This document shows, piece after piece, positions 9,442 through 18,911 of a stretch of DNA of 64,000 bases. The notes under the pieces are model-generated. The model was not told where the DNA came from and searched no databases. It worked only from the letters and a program-made list of their open reading frames with translations. The DNA comes from Pseudoduganella rivuli (lineage in GTDB: Bacteria > Pseudomonadota > Gammaproteobacteria > Burkholderiales > Burkholderiaceae_D). The translations under genes and the position numbers were made by a program. The stretch's first letter is position 1. Every line of letters starts with the position of its first letter. The DNA is taken from NCBI RefSeq assembly GCF_009674485.1, contig NZ_WKJJ01000007.1, forward strand, positions 1-64,000. Reading direction: 5' to 3'.

Positions 9442-11919
9442 ATGTTCCGTATGTTTGGATTTGGCGGCGCCAGGTGCCCGCGCTGCGATCACAAGACCGC
9501 CGGGGGACCTGACGGCGGATACTGCGCCCATTGTGGCCTGAGCCTGGGGGCGCCCCGCAGCGAACCGGTGTTGCGCGACAACCGGTGGATTCCTGCCGAC
9601 GATGAATTGGCTGTTTATTTCGGCGTGAACGCGCTGTCCGGCCTGTTCAATAAAGTCTTGCGGGTGCCGGCCGCAACCCGCGCTTATATCCTGCAAGGCG
9701 ACAAAGCCACCGAAGTGCCGCAGGGTGAATACGAACTGGAAAGTTTCTTTGCGCGCCTGAACAACCTGTTGCGCGACCAGCATGCGGAAATCCTCATCAC
9801 GCGCAGCGCGCCGCTGCCCGTCGATTTTTCGTTCAGCGACCTGCATACGGCCGAATACCTGAAAATCTCGGCCCGCTTCACGGTGGCGGTGCGGGTGGAA
9901 AACGTGCCCGCGTTCGCGCAGCATTTCATGACCACGCCGGGCGCCGTCACCACCTTGCAATTGCATGATTTGCTGGCGCCCTCGGTGCGCCAGGTGGCGG
10001 CCGAATTCATTGGCGGCCGCTCGATGCGCGACATGGGCAAGGATGCCGACCTGCGCGCGCGGCTCGACGAGCGGCTGCAATCGGCGCTGCGCCTGCGGCT
10101 GGCCGATTTCGGCCTGGCGGCGGTCGAAGTGCATACGCTGGCGCTGCGCCACGATAAATTCGACGCCAACCGGGAACGCATCGGTTCGCTGTGGCTGGTG
10201 GCCGATGAACGCCACGTGCAGCTGGAACACGTGAAACAGCTGGACGAACTGTATGACGAAGAAGAATGGCAGGCGCTGCAGCGGGAAGAGCAGAAAATGC
10301 GCACCGATTACCGGCGTGCGGAATTGCGCCAGGATGCGGCCGTGGGCAAGGCGGAACTGGCGCTGCAGGAGGCCGAGCGCATGCAGGCCATGCGGGCGCG
10401 CGAACTGGACTTGTATGCGCGCATCGCCGAATCGGACAACCGCAAGGCGGCCATCGACAAAGGCGCCGGGGCGGAACTGGCGGCGCTCGAGCATGAACTG
10501 GCGCGCAAGAAAATGGGACGGCTGGGCGAAGCCGCGGCATGGGAACAGGTGCGCCAGCTGGCGCAAATCAAGCTGCGCACGGAACTGGAAGTGACGCAGC
10601 AGGCGTCGCACGAAGAACGCCAGTTGGCCAAGCAGCGCTTCCATCACCAGCTGCACATGCAGCAAATCCAGAACCAGGTCGCGCAGGCGCTGCTGGTGGA
10701 GGATGAAGCGCACCGCCGCGCGCTGTTGCAGCGCTTGCGCCAGGAAGAGCTGGCGGCGCGCGCCCGCGAAGCCGAACTCGACGCGGCGCAGCACATTGCG
10801 CGCCTGCAGGGCCTGGAATTCGCCAACGCGGCCCATAAGCGCGAAGCGGAGCGGGTGCAGGAATGGGAAGACCGGCAGCACCTGGCGCACATGCGCGAAC
10901 TGGCGCGGGCGGAAGAGGTCAAGGATGCGTCCGGCGCCGTCCAGGTGGCGGAAGTGCAGCGACGCCTGGACCAGTTGCGTCGTGAAGGGGCCTCGCAGGA
11001 TGCGATTGCGCAGCACGAAAAGCTGTTGCGCACCATCGATGCCGACGGCATCCACGGGCGGCAAAACCAGGCGCTGGCGCACCAGGCCATGCTGGACCAG
11101 CTGGCCATCGACGAGCAGCGCCAGGCGCTGGCCCAGCGCGAACGGGAAGCGGAATGGCAGCGCGAATTGCGCATGCGCGAACACGAGCGGGAAACCCAGT
11201 TCGCGCAATGGAAAGGGGAACACGATACCTTGCTGGCGCGGCAGGCGCACAGCATGGAACTGGCGCGGCTGGAAGTGACGCGGGTCGAGACCATCGGCGG
11301 CCTGTCCGACAGCGGCAAGCTGGCCGCGGCGCCGGCCGAAAATGCGGCGGTGCTGGTGCAGTGGATGAAGGAACAGGTGCGCGCTGGCATGAGCCCTGAG
11401 CAATTGCGCGCGATGGCGGAAGTGGTGAGCGCGGAACACAGCGTCAGCCCGCTCGATGCGCTGCGCATGGCGCAGGAACATGCCGCCGCCGAACGCAGCC
11501 ACCGCGACGCGCAGGAAGCCAAGGACCGCCAGCACCAGTTGCACCTGCTGCAACAGCAAAACGCCGTGCAGGTCCACGCGCTGCAGGCGCAAATGCAGCT
11601 GGGTGTCGGTATCGCGCAGGGTGTTGGGGGCGCATCCGGCGCCGCGCAGCCGGCCGCGCCGGTGGCTGGCTATGTCCCTGCGCCGGCGCCGGTTTCCTAT
11701 GCACACCAGGGTACGCCGCACGGCCAGTTCGTGCCGGCGCACGTGGTCTCCGGCCAGTTCGTCGCCACCCAGTCGGTGCTGGCAACCACGGCGGCCGCCG
11801 CCGCGCCGGCAGTGGGGGCGGGACAGCGCCTGTGCGCCCATGGCCACGTCACGCCCGCCAGCCGTCCCGATGCGAAATTCTGCGCCGAGTGCGGCGCGCC
11901 GCTGCCGCCGGTGGCATAA
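9442..11919 (+). CDS. SPFH-like coiled-coil protein with a zinc ribbon at each end
   Basis: The 825-residue start at 9442 is chosen for the AGGGAG 7 bases upstream. Residues 12-31 form a zinc ribbon (C12, C15, C28, C31). Residues about 55-260 resemble the SPFH/band-7 fold. Residues about 265-690 are a long charged coiled coil with many EERQ/LAR heptads. An Ala/Pro-rich stretch leads to a second ribbon in the last 30 residues (CAHGH...FCAEC). SPFH proteins usually form large membrane-associated rings; no membrane segment is visible here. It lies 3 bases upstream of the kinase-FGE gene, so the two are almost certainly co-translated. Confidence 0.7.
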   Translation: MFRMFGFGGARCPRCDHKTAGGPDGGYCAHCGLSLGAPRSEPVLRDNRWIPADDELAVYFGVNALSGLFNKVLRVPAATRAYILQGDKATEVPQGEYELESFFARLNNLLRDQHAEILITRSAPLPVDFSFSDLHTAEYLKISARFTVAVRVENVPAFAQHFMTTPGAVTTLQLHDLLAPSVRQVAAEFIGGRSMRDMGKDADLRARLDERLQSALRLRLADFGLAAVEVHTLALRHDKFDANRERIGSLWLVADERHVQLEHVKQLDELYDEEEWQALQREEQKMRTDYRRAELRQDAAVGKAELALQEAERMQAMRARELDLYARIAESDNRKAAIDKGAGAELAALEHELARKKMGRLGEAAAWEQVRQLAQIKLRTELEVTQQASHEERQLAKQRFHHQLHMQQIQNQVAQALLVEDEAHRRALLQRLRQEELAARAREAELDAAQHIARLQGLEFANAAHKREAERVQEWEDRQHLAHMRELARAEEVKDASGAVQVAEVQRRLDQLRREGASQDAIAQHEKLLRTIDADGIHGRQNQALAHQAMLDQLAIDEQRQALAQREREAEWQRELRMREHERETQFAQWKGEHDTLLARQAHSMELARLEVTRVETIGGLSDSGKLAAAPAENAAVLVQWMKEQVRAGMSPEQLRAMAEVVSAEHSVSPLDALRMAQEHAAAERSHRDAQEAKDRQHQLHLLQQQNAVQVHALQAQMQLGVGIAQGVGGASGAAQPAAPVAGYVPAPAPVSYAHQGTPHGQFVPAHVVSGQFVATQSVLATTAAAAAPAVGAGQRLCAHGHVTPASRPDAKFCAECGAPLPPVA

Positions 11920-11922
11920 ACG

Positions 11923-14403
11923 ATGCAGACTGCCAGGGAAAAAATCCGCGAACTGCGTGCGCTGCACGAAGACGGCTTGCTGAGCCGGCAGGAATTCGAC
12001 CGCCGCAGGAATGCGATCCTGGATGCGGAGTATTCGCCATTGGGGGGCCATTCCGCCGCGCCGGGCGAAGGTCAGTCCGCGCCGCCGGAACCGGCAGCCG
12101 CGACGGCGGCGCGTGGCGGCGCGCATGCGGGACAGGCGCCCGGCGTGCCCGGTGTGGCGCCAGCCGGCGCGTATGGCGATGCCGTCGCTGTCGCGCGCGC
12201 CCACGCGCAGCCCCGCCAGGGCACGGAACTGGGTTTGATGGCGGGCCAGGAAATCGGCCCGCAAAACCGCCGCTACCGGCTCGAGCGCCTGATCGGCGTC
12301 GGCGGCATGGGGCAGGTATGGCAAGCCACGGACCTGGCGACCCATGCGGAACTGGGCCACAGCGACCAGGTGGCGTTAAAAATCCTGCCGCCGCAATTGA
12401 CGCAAAGCGCGTCGCTGGCCAAGTTGCTCATCGAAGAGGCCACGCAGGCGCGCCGCCTCGCCCATGACAGCATCGTGCGCGTGTACGACTGGGCGCAAGA
12501 TCCCGCGACGTCCAGCTATTTCATCATCATGGAATGCCTGGAAGGGCAAGACCTCGACGCGTGGCTGGCGCACAGCGGCAGCGCGCCATGGGAGCGCATC
12601 GACCAGTTGCTGCGTCCCGTGGCCAATGCACTGGACTATGCGTGGGATAAATTCCGGCTGGTGCACCGCGACATCAAGCCGGGCAACGTCTTCCTGACCA
12701 GCCGGGGCGACGTCAAATTGCTGGACTTCGGTATTGCGTTGCGGGCGCGCAATGCGGGCAGCACCGTGGGCGTGCAAACGCCGAACGCGGGCACCAGCGG
12801 TTACCGCGCGCCGGAAGCGGGCGCCAGCCAGCGCCAGCCCAGCCCGAGGCTGGACGTGTACGCCGTGTCAGTGATGATTTACCAGATGCTGGAAGGGCGT
12901 ATGCCGTTCGACGGCGCGCGCACCGCGCAATTCCTGCCGTCGCCGCCGGCCGGGTTGAATGCCGCCCAATGGCAGGTGCTGCAGCGCGGCTTCGCCTACG
13001 TGCAAGACCAGCGTCCTGAATCGGTGACGGCATTGCTGGACGCGCTGCACGCCGCCAGCGACGCGGCCGCCGCCCAGTCCAGCGCACAGGCCGAGCGCGA
13101 GCGTGCCCTGGCGCAGGAACAGGCCCAGGCGCAGGCTGCCGCGCAGGAGCGGGCGGAACGGGAAGCCGCGCAGCGCCGCCAGCAAAGCGAACAGCAGCAA
13201 GCCGAACGCGCCGCGCAGGCGCAGGCGGCGGAACAGGCCCGGCAAGCCGAACTGGCCGTCCGGCGCAAGCTGGAAGCGCAGGCCGCCGCCGCGGAAAAAG
13301 CGCGGCTCGACCAGTTGCGGCGCGAACAGGAACGGGAACAGCGCAAGCGCGCCGAACAGGAAGCGCTGGAGCGCAAGGCCCGCTTGCGCGAACAATTGCT
13401 GGCGCGGCGCGACGCCGATGCGGCGCAGGCGCGCCAGGCGCAGGAAGAACAGCAGCGCAAGGCCGCGCAACTGAAGGCCGATGCCGCCTACCGCGCGGAA
13501 CAGGAACGCCACCGCAAGGAGCAAGCCGCCCGCAATGCGGCGGAACTGGCGGCATTGATGCCGTCGCCGGGCAGCGCCGTGGCCGACGCTTCCGGCGTGC
13601 TGCGGGACCGTTTCCTTGATGGCGCCGGTACCGGCCCGGACCTGGTGCTGATTCCCACCGGCCGATTCCAGATGGGCTCGTCGGAACATGAACGGCAGAT
13701 TGCCGTCAAGGCCGGCTCCAGCAAACAGTGGCTGGACCGGGAAACGCCACAGCACTGGATCGGCATCGATTACCCGTTTGCGCTGGGCCGTTATCCCGTC
13801 ACCGTGGGCCAGTGGCGCCAATTCGCGCGCGCCACCGGCTGGGAATCGCAGTCCGATACCGACTGGTCCGCGCCCGGCTTCGCGCAGCAGGACGACCATC
13901 CGGTGGTGGGCGTCAGCTGGTTCGACGCGCAGCGTTATGTGGCGTGGCTGTCGGAAAAAACCGGCCAGCAATACCGCCTGCCCAGCGAAGCGGAATGGGA
14001 ATACGCATGCCGCGCCGGTTCCAAGAGCGCCTTCAGTTTTGGCGACGACATCAGCACGGACCAGGCCAACTTCGATGGCAATTTCACTTATGGCAGCGGG
14101 GTGAAAGGCGTGTTCCGGCAAGGCACGACGCCGGTCGGCAGTTTTCCGCCCAATGCGTGGGGCTTGTTCGACATGCATGGCAATGTATGGGAATGGATGC
14201 AGGACGTCATGCACGCCACTTATGAAGGGGCGCCGCTGGATGGCAGCGCCTGGATGGAAGGAGGCGACCAGGCGCGCCGCATGCTGCGCGGCGGCGCCTG
14301 GCTGTATCCGCCACGCTATTTGCGCACGGCGCTGCGCAACGCGTATTCCGCCGTGCTGGCCAATGACGTGGTGGGCTTGCGTGTCGCGCGCAAGCTGGTG
14401 TGA
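11923..14403 (+). CDS. Ser/Thr protein kinase fused to coiled coil and FGE-like domain
   Basis: The 826-residue product starts with a SHOCT-like helix pair (1-30). A eukaryotic-type kinase domain follows at about 115-375, with glycine loop GVGGMGQVW, K153, HRD249-250-x-K252 and D268-F-G, all intact. Residues about 385-545 are an Ala/Glu/Arg/Gln coiled coil. Residues 572-826 are a formylglycine-generating-enzyme-type domain (IPTGRFQMGS, RLPSEAEWEYACR, GNVWEWM, LRGGAW). The Cys pair that catalyses FGE chemistry is absent after RGGAW, so this domain probably binds or scaffolds. It ends the rightward run. It shares the fold of the DGR targets at 55-60 kb but has no copy of the template repeat. 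Confidence 0.9.
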   Translation: MQTAREKIRELRALHEDGLLSRQEFDRRRNAILDAEYSPLGGHSAAPGEGQSAPPEPAAATAARGGAHAGQAPGVPGVAPAGAYGDAVAVARAHAQPRQGTELGLMAGQEIGPQNRRYRLERLIGVGGMGQVWQATDLATHAELGHSDQVALKILPPQLTQSASLAKLLIEEATQARRLAHDSIVRVYDWAQDPATSSYFIIMECLEGQDLDAWLAHSGSAPWERIDQLLRPVANALDYAWDKFRLVHRDIKPGNVFLTSRGDVKLLDFGIALRARNAGSTVGVQTPNAGTSGYRAPEAGASQRQPSPRLDVYAVSVMIYQMLEGRMPFDGARTAQFLPSPPAGLNAAQWQVLQRGFAYVQDQRPESVTALLDALHAASDAAAAQSSAQAERERALAQEQAQAQAAAQERAEREAAQRRQQSEQQQAERAAQAQAAEQARQAELAVRRKLEAQAAAAEKARLDQLRREQEREQRKRAEQEALERKARLREQLLARRDADAAQARQAQEEQQRKAAQLKADAAYRAEQERHRKEQAARNAAELAALMPSPGSAVADASGVLRDRFLDGAGTGPDLVLIPTGRFQMGSSEHERQIAVKAGSSKQWLDRETPQHWIGIDYPFALGRYPVTVGQWRQFARATGWESQSDTDWSAPGFAQQDDHPVVGVSWFDAQRYVAWLSEKTGQQYRLPSEAEWEYACRAGSKSAFSFGDDISTDQANFDGNFTYGSGVKGVFRQGTTPVGSFPPNAWGLFDMHGNVWEWMQDVMHATYEGAPLDGSAWMEGGDQARRMLRGGAWLYPPRYLRTALRNAYSAVLANDVVGLRVARKLV

Positions 14404-14419
14404 TGCTGACGCGTGCGCT

Positions 14420-14749
14420 TCATGCCAGCCGGCGCAGCTTGTCCAGCATGGCCAGCGCGGGCGCATCCAGCGCATCGACCGCCACCCGCGCGCCGCGTCC
14501 CGTGAAGCGGTAGCGCCGCCCGGTTGATTTGCCGGTGACGACGAGTTCGCCGGCGCCATCGTGTACGAATACGGCGCTGCCGCGTGCGCCGCGTTGCACC
14601 GCTGCCGCCGTCGCCGCGGCGGCTGCGCTATCGGTCGGGCCGGACAATGTGGCCGGGCCGGCAGTTTCCCGCGGCGTGCGCGGCGCCGCTTGCGCATAGG
14701 CGGGGGCGGCATTGCGCGCCGCATCGAGTCGTTTGCTTCCACAGCACAT
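14420..14749 (-). CDS. Small MCCGS-starting protein of the island
   Basis: The 109-residue start at 14749 has AGGAG upstream; longer readings of this frame are shadows of the neighbour. It begins Met-Cys-Cys-Gly-Ser, passes through an Ala/Thr/Pro-rich linker, and ends in a compact basic domain (GRRYRFTGRGARVAVDALDA). I know of no function. It is 1 base downstream of the DUF1360 gene and is last in the leftward unit 17382-14420. It converges with the kinase gene across only 16 bases. Confidence 0.65.
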   Translation of the reverse strand: MCCGSKRLDAARNAAPAYAQAAPRTPRETAGPATLSGPTDSAAAAATAAAVQRGARGSAVFVHDGAGELVVTGKSTGRRYRFTGRGARVAVDALDAPALAMLDKLRRLA

Positions 14750-14750
14750 G

Positions 14751-15047
14751 TCAAGGCTCCTTGTGTGACAGCGCGGCGCGCGCCGCTTCCAGCATGATGG
14801 CGGCGCCGGACAGGGCCAGCCACAGCAGCACGCCGCGCCGCCAGTCCGGCGCCAGCACAGCGGCGAATGGCGGCGCCACCCACAGGCTGAGACAATAAAA
14901 ACAATCCATGGCGCGCCCGGCGGCACTGTCGCCGGCCAGGCGCCGCAGCGCGGCGATGCTGTCCCATGGTCCATCCTCGGCATACAGCAGGTGGCATACC
15001 CGCCATACGCCGAGCACCGCCAACAGCAGTTCGTACCATGGCGTCAT
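14751..15047 (-). CDS. DUF1360-like small membrane protein
   Basis: The 98-residue product matches the DUF1360 pattern: VWRVCHLLYAEDGPWDSI near the N-terminus, then DCFYCLSLWVA in the middle and a hydrophobic C-terminal segment. Two or three membrane helices are predictable (about 5-20, 50-65, 70-88). The conserved Asp-Cys-x-x-Cys suggests a metal site or disulfide. The start at 15047 lies 7 bases past the preceding stop. Function unknown. Confidence 0.75.
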   Translation of the reverse strand: MTPWYELLLAVLGVWRVCHLLYAEDGPWDSIAALRRLAGDSAAGRAMDCFYCLSLWVAPPFAAVLAPDWRRGVLLWLALSGAAIMLEAARAALSHKEP

Positions 15048-15054
15048 TGCAGTG

Positions 15055-17382
15055 TCATCCCATGTTCCCGGCCGGCGCGGGCAGGGCCGGCGCCTGGTTG
15101 CGGTCGCGGCAAATGTCGGGACACAGTTCCGGCCGCAGCACCGTGAACGCGAACTCGAACGTATTGTGGTGCACGTAGCGCGGATCGCTGCAGCCATCGG
15201 TGGTGCGTTTCCAGGCCCGCAATCGCAGCAGGTAGGCGCAGCACACGGGGAAGTCGCTGCCCCGCAGCGTGACCTTGTAATCGCCGCCATACCAGTGCGG
15301 CCTTGGCGCGCCCTGGCCCAGTGCCGACAGGTAGTCCGGCCCCACTTCGAACGTGGGGTCCGGCGCAAAGGCGCCGTGCAGGCCGGTGCCGATGTCGAAC
15401 GCCAGCGATACGCCGTATTCCGCCGCCAGCGTATAGCCGCCAAGGTGGCCATCCTGCGCGGTGGCCGGCACGCTGACCGTGAAGTGGATGGTCAGGGTAT
15501 CGGACTCGGCCAGGCGCAGGATGTCGCACGCGCTGATGCAATACTGGGCCGGCGTGCCTTCATTGATGCAAATCTTGCGGATATAGCAGTCCGGCTCGTT
15601 CGTGCACAGGTGGACGCTGCCGGGGCCGCACGGGTGGAGCGGCGTGGGCGGCATGTGCGCCATGGCCTGGTTGTCGATGCGGATGAACACGGATTCCGTG
15701 CCGTGCTGGCCGCAACCGGGCAGCAGGCGCGCGGACGACAGGATCAGGTCGTCCGCCGCGTTGGCGGCATAGCCGACAAAGCGCAATTCGTACAGCGCAT
15801 CGGGCGTCAGGGCGCCGCTGGCCAGCGTGTTGAAATAGAACAGCGTGTCGTAGTCGAACCAGATCACGCTGCCGCCAAAGCGGGGCAGGGCCGGATGCAA
15901 GTCTTCGTAATGGCGGCGCGTGATGATGACGGTTTCGCCGTTTTTCAGGATGGGCGTGAAGGCTGGCGCGGGCGCCGGCACCGGATTGCTGCCATCCCAG
16001 TAACTGCGGGAAAAACCGGCAAACGCGGGCACCGGCAAATCGTTCCATGGCCCGCCGTTGCGCGACACCTGCACCTTGAAGTAATCGACGTCGCTGCCGA
16101 CCGCGCCCCGGATTAGCAGGTTGCCAAGGAACGGGCGGTCCCCGGCGCTGGCGGCCAGCGCATAGCCGCGCAAGTCGGGCGGCCCGGCCGTCACCCCGAT
16201 CTGGTTCACCGTGGTGCAACCGACGAACGTCACTTGCAGGCATTCAGGGCATTCCGGGTCGCGGCATACGGGCAGGCAGCACGCCAGCTGGTTGGCCAGC
16301 AGGGTCACGTGCAGGCTGGTGGGGATATCCCAGCGGGTTTGCGCATTGGTTTCACTGTGAATCACGCGCACCTGGCCGTCGCACAATTGCGTGACGCGGA
16401 ACACCACGTCGGGCGCGCAGTCGGCGCGGTCCCACCACGGCCACACGTGCAATGCCGCCAGTTCCGCCGATGGCGGCAGCACGGAAAGCAAGTTTTCCGC
16501 CGAGACCGGTTCGCCCGCCACGCCCGGCACCATGGCGGCGGGCGCGCGCTGCGCCAGGCCGGCTTGCGCGGCGATCTGCTGCAGGTACACGGGGTCCGGG
16601 TCGGGGCCGGGCGGCAGCGGCGGCAGCGCAATGCCGTGCCGGTTCAGCAACGCATGGACCTGCGCCACGAGGTCGGGGTCGATGGCCCAGTGCTGCAACA
16701 GCCACGGCCACCAGCGCAGGCAGCACCAGCGGAACCGTATCGTGAAGTTGCCATTGATGTCGGTGACGGCGGAAGCGATGAAGTCGCGCCGGTACCAGAT
16801 GAAGAAGCGGTCGACATCGTAGGCTTCCACGGTGGCGCCGGGCACCGGCGCGTCGCAGAAGCGGTAATGTCCCGTGTGCGGATCGTAATACCAGTGGCGG
16901 CAAACCATGCGGCCCCGGATCGTGTACGTGCGGCAGCAGAACAGCCAGCAAAAGTACAGCGCCGGCGTCACGGCCAGCGCACCGACGGACAGCGGGGCAA
17001 GCGCAATGTCTTCCGCGGCGCCGTCGTTGTCAGATTCCTTGCCGGATTCCGTGGCGGATGCGTCCGCCCGGTCCCGGGCCCGTGGCGGACCGAGGTCGAC
17101 CTCGATGGCGACGGTATCGATGGCCATCAATTCCATGTCGCTGATGTCCGGCCCCACCAGCAGCCGCACGGGGCAAGGCCAGCGCGCCCCCGGCAGCCGC
17201 ACCGGCTCGAAGCGGACGGAAAACGGCAGCGCCGCGTCGGGTGCTTGCGCCGTGACCGTGGCTGAACCCAGCACCATGCCGTCGCGCACCACGGCCACGC
17301 GCAGCGCCAGCGTGGCGTCGAAGTCGCCGGGGGGAATCCCGCTCAGGTCGATGGTCCCGTTGATTTCCAGTGTTTTGCTCAT
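15055..17382 (-). CDS. Large Cys-rich protein with carboxypeptidase-regulatory-like module
   Basis: The 775-residue product has an N-terminal beta domain (1-95), an acidic linker (about 100-125) and a hydrophobic stretch (about 130-150). Next is a Tyr/Trp/Cys-rich module (about 150-225) with VPGATVEAYDVD and AVTDINGNFTIRF, as in transthyretin-like carboxypeptidase regulatory domains. About 550 residues of beta-rich, Cys-rich sequence follow. No classical signal peptide is visible. It is first in a leftward three-gene unit with the DUF1360 gene and the MCCGS protein. A structural or receptor-like role is possible but unproven. Confidence 0.65.
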   Translation of the reverse strand: MSKTLEINGTIDLSGIPPGDFDATLALRVAVVRDGMVLGSATVTAQAPDAALPFSVRFEPVRLPGARWPCPVRLLVGPDISDMELMAIDTVAIEVDLGPPRARDRADASATESGKESDNDGAAEDIALAPLSVGALAVTPALYFCWLFCCRTYTIRGRMVCRHWYYDPHTGHYRFCDAPVPGATVEAYDVDRFFIWYRRDFIASAVTDINGNFTIRFRWCCLRWWPWLLQHWAIDPDLVAQVHALLNRHGIALPPLPPGPDPDPVYLQQIAAQAGLAQRAPAAMVPGVAGEPVSAENLLSVLPPSAELAALHVWPWWDRADCAPDVVFRVTQLCDGQVRVIHSETNAQTRWDIPTSLHVTLLANQLACCLPVCRDPECPECLQVTFVGCTTVNQIGVTAGPPDLRGYALAASAGDRPFLGNLLIRGAVGSDVDYFKVQVSRNGGPWNDLPVPAFAGFSRSYWDGSNPVPAPAPAFTPILKNGETVIITRRHYEDLHPALPRFGGSVIWFDYDTLFYFNTLASGALTPDALYELRFVGYAANAADDLILSSARLLPGCGQHGTESVFIRIDNQAMAHMPPTPLHPCGPGSVHLCTNEPDCYIRKICINEGTPAQYCISACDILRLAESDTLTIHFTVSVPATAQDGHLGGYTLAAEYGVSLAFDIGTGLHGAFAPDPTFEVGPDYLSALGQGAPRPHWYGGDYKVTLRGSDFPVCCAYLLRLRAWKRTTDGCSDPRYVHHNTFEFAFTVLRPELCPDICRDRNQAPALPAPAGNMG

Positions 17383-17584
17383 GGCCCGCTCCCGTCAATG
17401 GCTGTCGATAACTGGAATCTAGGTGGGGCGGTGCGGCGCGGCCAGCCGATTCTCGCGGGCGCTTGATGCGGGTCATACGCCAATCTGTCGAGTTCGCTTG
17501 CCGCACTCCCCTGGATGGGGTAGGCGGGAGCGGCGCAAACGGTGTACATTGTGGTTTCTCAGACTTAAGCTTGCCAGGATCACC

Positions 17585-17992
17585 ATGACCATTACAGTGA
17601 AACGCGACCAGTCGCTGGCCATGCGCCATATTGCCCACGTGCGCAATCACATCATTTCCGTGGACGGTACCGTGGAAGAGGGCGGCGATGACGCCGGCCC
17701 CGGCCCGCACGACCTGTACGACGCCGCGGTCAGCGCGTGCAAGGCGCTGACCGTGGTGTGGTATGCCAAGCGCAAGGGCTACCCGGTGGAAAACGTCGAA
17801 GTCACGACGGAGCGCGACGCGAGTGACGAGCGCAAGGGCGTGTACCGCCTGGCCACCACCTTGCACCTGACGGGCGACCTGACGGAAATCCAGCGTGCGG
17901 AATTGCTGTCGGCGGCGCAAAAGTGCCCCGTGCACAAGCTGATGACGGCCGTCACCACGGAAATCACCACGACGCTGGCGGAGGCGCCATGA
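17585..17992 (+). CDS. OsmC/YhfA-like peroxiredoxin-family protein
   Basis: The 135-residue start at 17585 has AGGATC upstream. The fold markers of OsmC-type proteins are present: a GPGPHDLYDAAVSACKALTV helix with one cysteine, and a second cysteine in AAQKCPVHKL. These two cysteines reduce organic hydroperoxides in the family. Length matches. The stop overlaps the pirin start (ATGA), so the pair forms an oxidative-stress operon set inside the kinase island but probably unrelated to it. Confidence 0.85.
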   Translation: MTITVKRDQSLAMRHIAHVRNHIISVDGTVEEGGDDAGPGPHDLYDAAVSACKALTVVWYAKRKGYPVENVEVTTERDASDERKGVYRLATTLHLTGDLTEIQRAELLSAAQKCPVHKLMTAVTTEITTTLAEAP

Positions 17993-18867
17993 GCGTATCG
18001 ACCGTCCTCAAAGGCCACGAAAAAGACCTCGGCGGCGGCATGATGGTGCGCCGCTATTTGCCGTCCGGCGCCAAGCAGGCCGTGGGCCCGTTCATTTTCT
18101 TCGACCATTTCGGCCCGATGGATGTGGCCCCCGGCGCCAACCATGACGTGCGTCCGCATCCGCATATCGGACTGGCCACCGTCACGTACCTGTTCGAAGG
18201 CGCGATGGACCACCGCGACAGCCTGGGCACGTTCCAGCGCATCGAGCCGGGCGCCATCAACCTGATGACGGCCGGTAAAGGCATCGTGCATTCGGAACGC
18301 ACGCCGCAAGACCTGGTGCAGCAGCCGCACCGCACGCATGGCCTGCAATTGTGGCTGGCGCTGCCGAAGGCGTTCGAGGAGTGCGAACCGTGCTTCGAAC
18401 ACACGCCATCGTCGGCGATTCCATCGTTCGACGTCGATGGCGCCAAAGTTCGCGTGCTGATCGGCACCGCGTTCGGCAAGACTTCACCCGTGAAGACTTA
18501 TGGCCAGACGCTGTACCTCGACGTGGCGCTGCAGGATGGCCAGCAACTGGGCCTGGCGGGCTTGCCGGAAGAAGCGGCGATTTACCCCATCAGCGGCGAG
18601 GTCGACATCGACGGCGTGCCGCTGGCCCTGCACACGATGGCGCTGCTCGATACCGGCACGGCGCAGCGTGTGACGGCCCGCTCCGGCGCGCAATTCGTCA
18701 TCATCGGCGGCGCCGCGCTGGATGGCCACCGTTCGCTGTTGTGGAACTTCGTGTCGTCGAGCAAGGAGCGGGTGCTGCAGGCAGCCGAGGATTGGGAAGC
18801 TGGCCGGTTCCCCCAGGTGCCGGGTGAAACCGAGCGGATTCCGTTCCCGAGGCGGACGCCTGCCTGA
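17989..18867 (+). CDS. Pirin family protein
   Basis: The 292-residue product has the bicupin pirin pattern: FIFFDHFGPMD, then RPHPHIGLATVTYLFEG and MTAGKGIVHSER. The metal-binding His/His/His/Glu set of the N-terminal cupin is visible. Family members act as quercetinases or redox-sensing regulators. It is translationally coupled to the OsmC gene (ATGA overlap at 17989). Confidence 0.92.
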   Translation: MSVSTVLKGHEKDLGGGMMVRRYLPSGAKQAVGPFIFFDHFGPMDVAPGANHDVRPHPHIGLATVTYLFEGAMDHRDSLGTFQRIEPGAINLMTAGKGIVHSERTPQDLVQQPHRTHGLQLWLALPKAFEECEPCFEHTPSSAIPSFDVDGAKVRVLIGTAFGKTSPVKTYGQTLYLDVALQDGQQLGLAGLPEEAAIYPISGEVDIDGVPLALHTMALLDTGTAQRVTARSGAQFVIIGGAALDGHRSLLWNFVSSSKERVLQAAEDWEAGRFPQVPGETERIPFPRRTPA

Positions 18868-18911
18868 TATCGGCTTCGCCGTACTGCAGGGAAGTGCGGG
18901 AAGTGCGGCGG

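Noticed and set aside
9391..12360. 989-codon minus-strand frame opposite the SPFH-like gene
   Set aside because: Antisense shadow of a coiled-coil gene; Phe/His/Arg-rich without family features.
13638..14403. FGE-like end of the kinase gene as a fourth DGR target
   Set aside because: Same fold, but its last 120 bases do not match the template repeat and it has no downstream GNRA hairpin; it is also far from the prophage.
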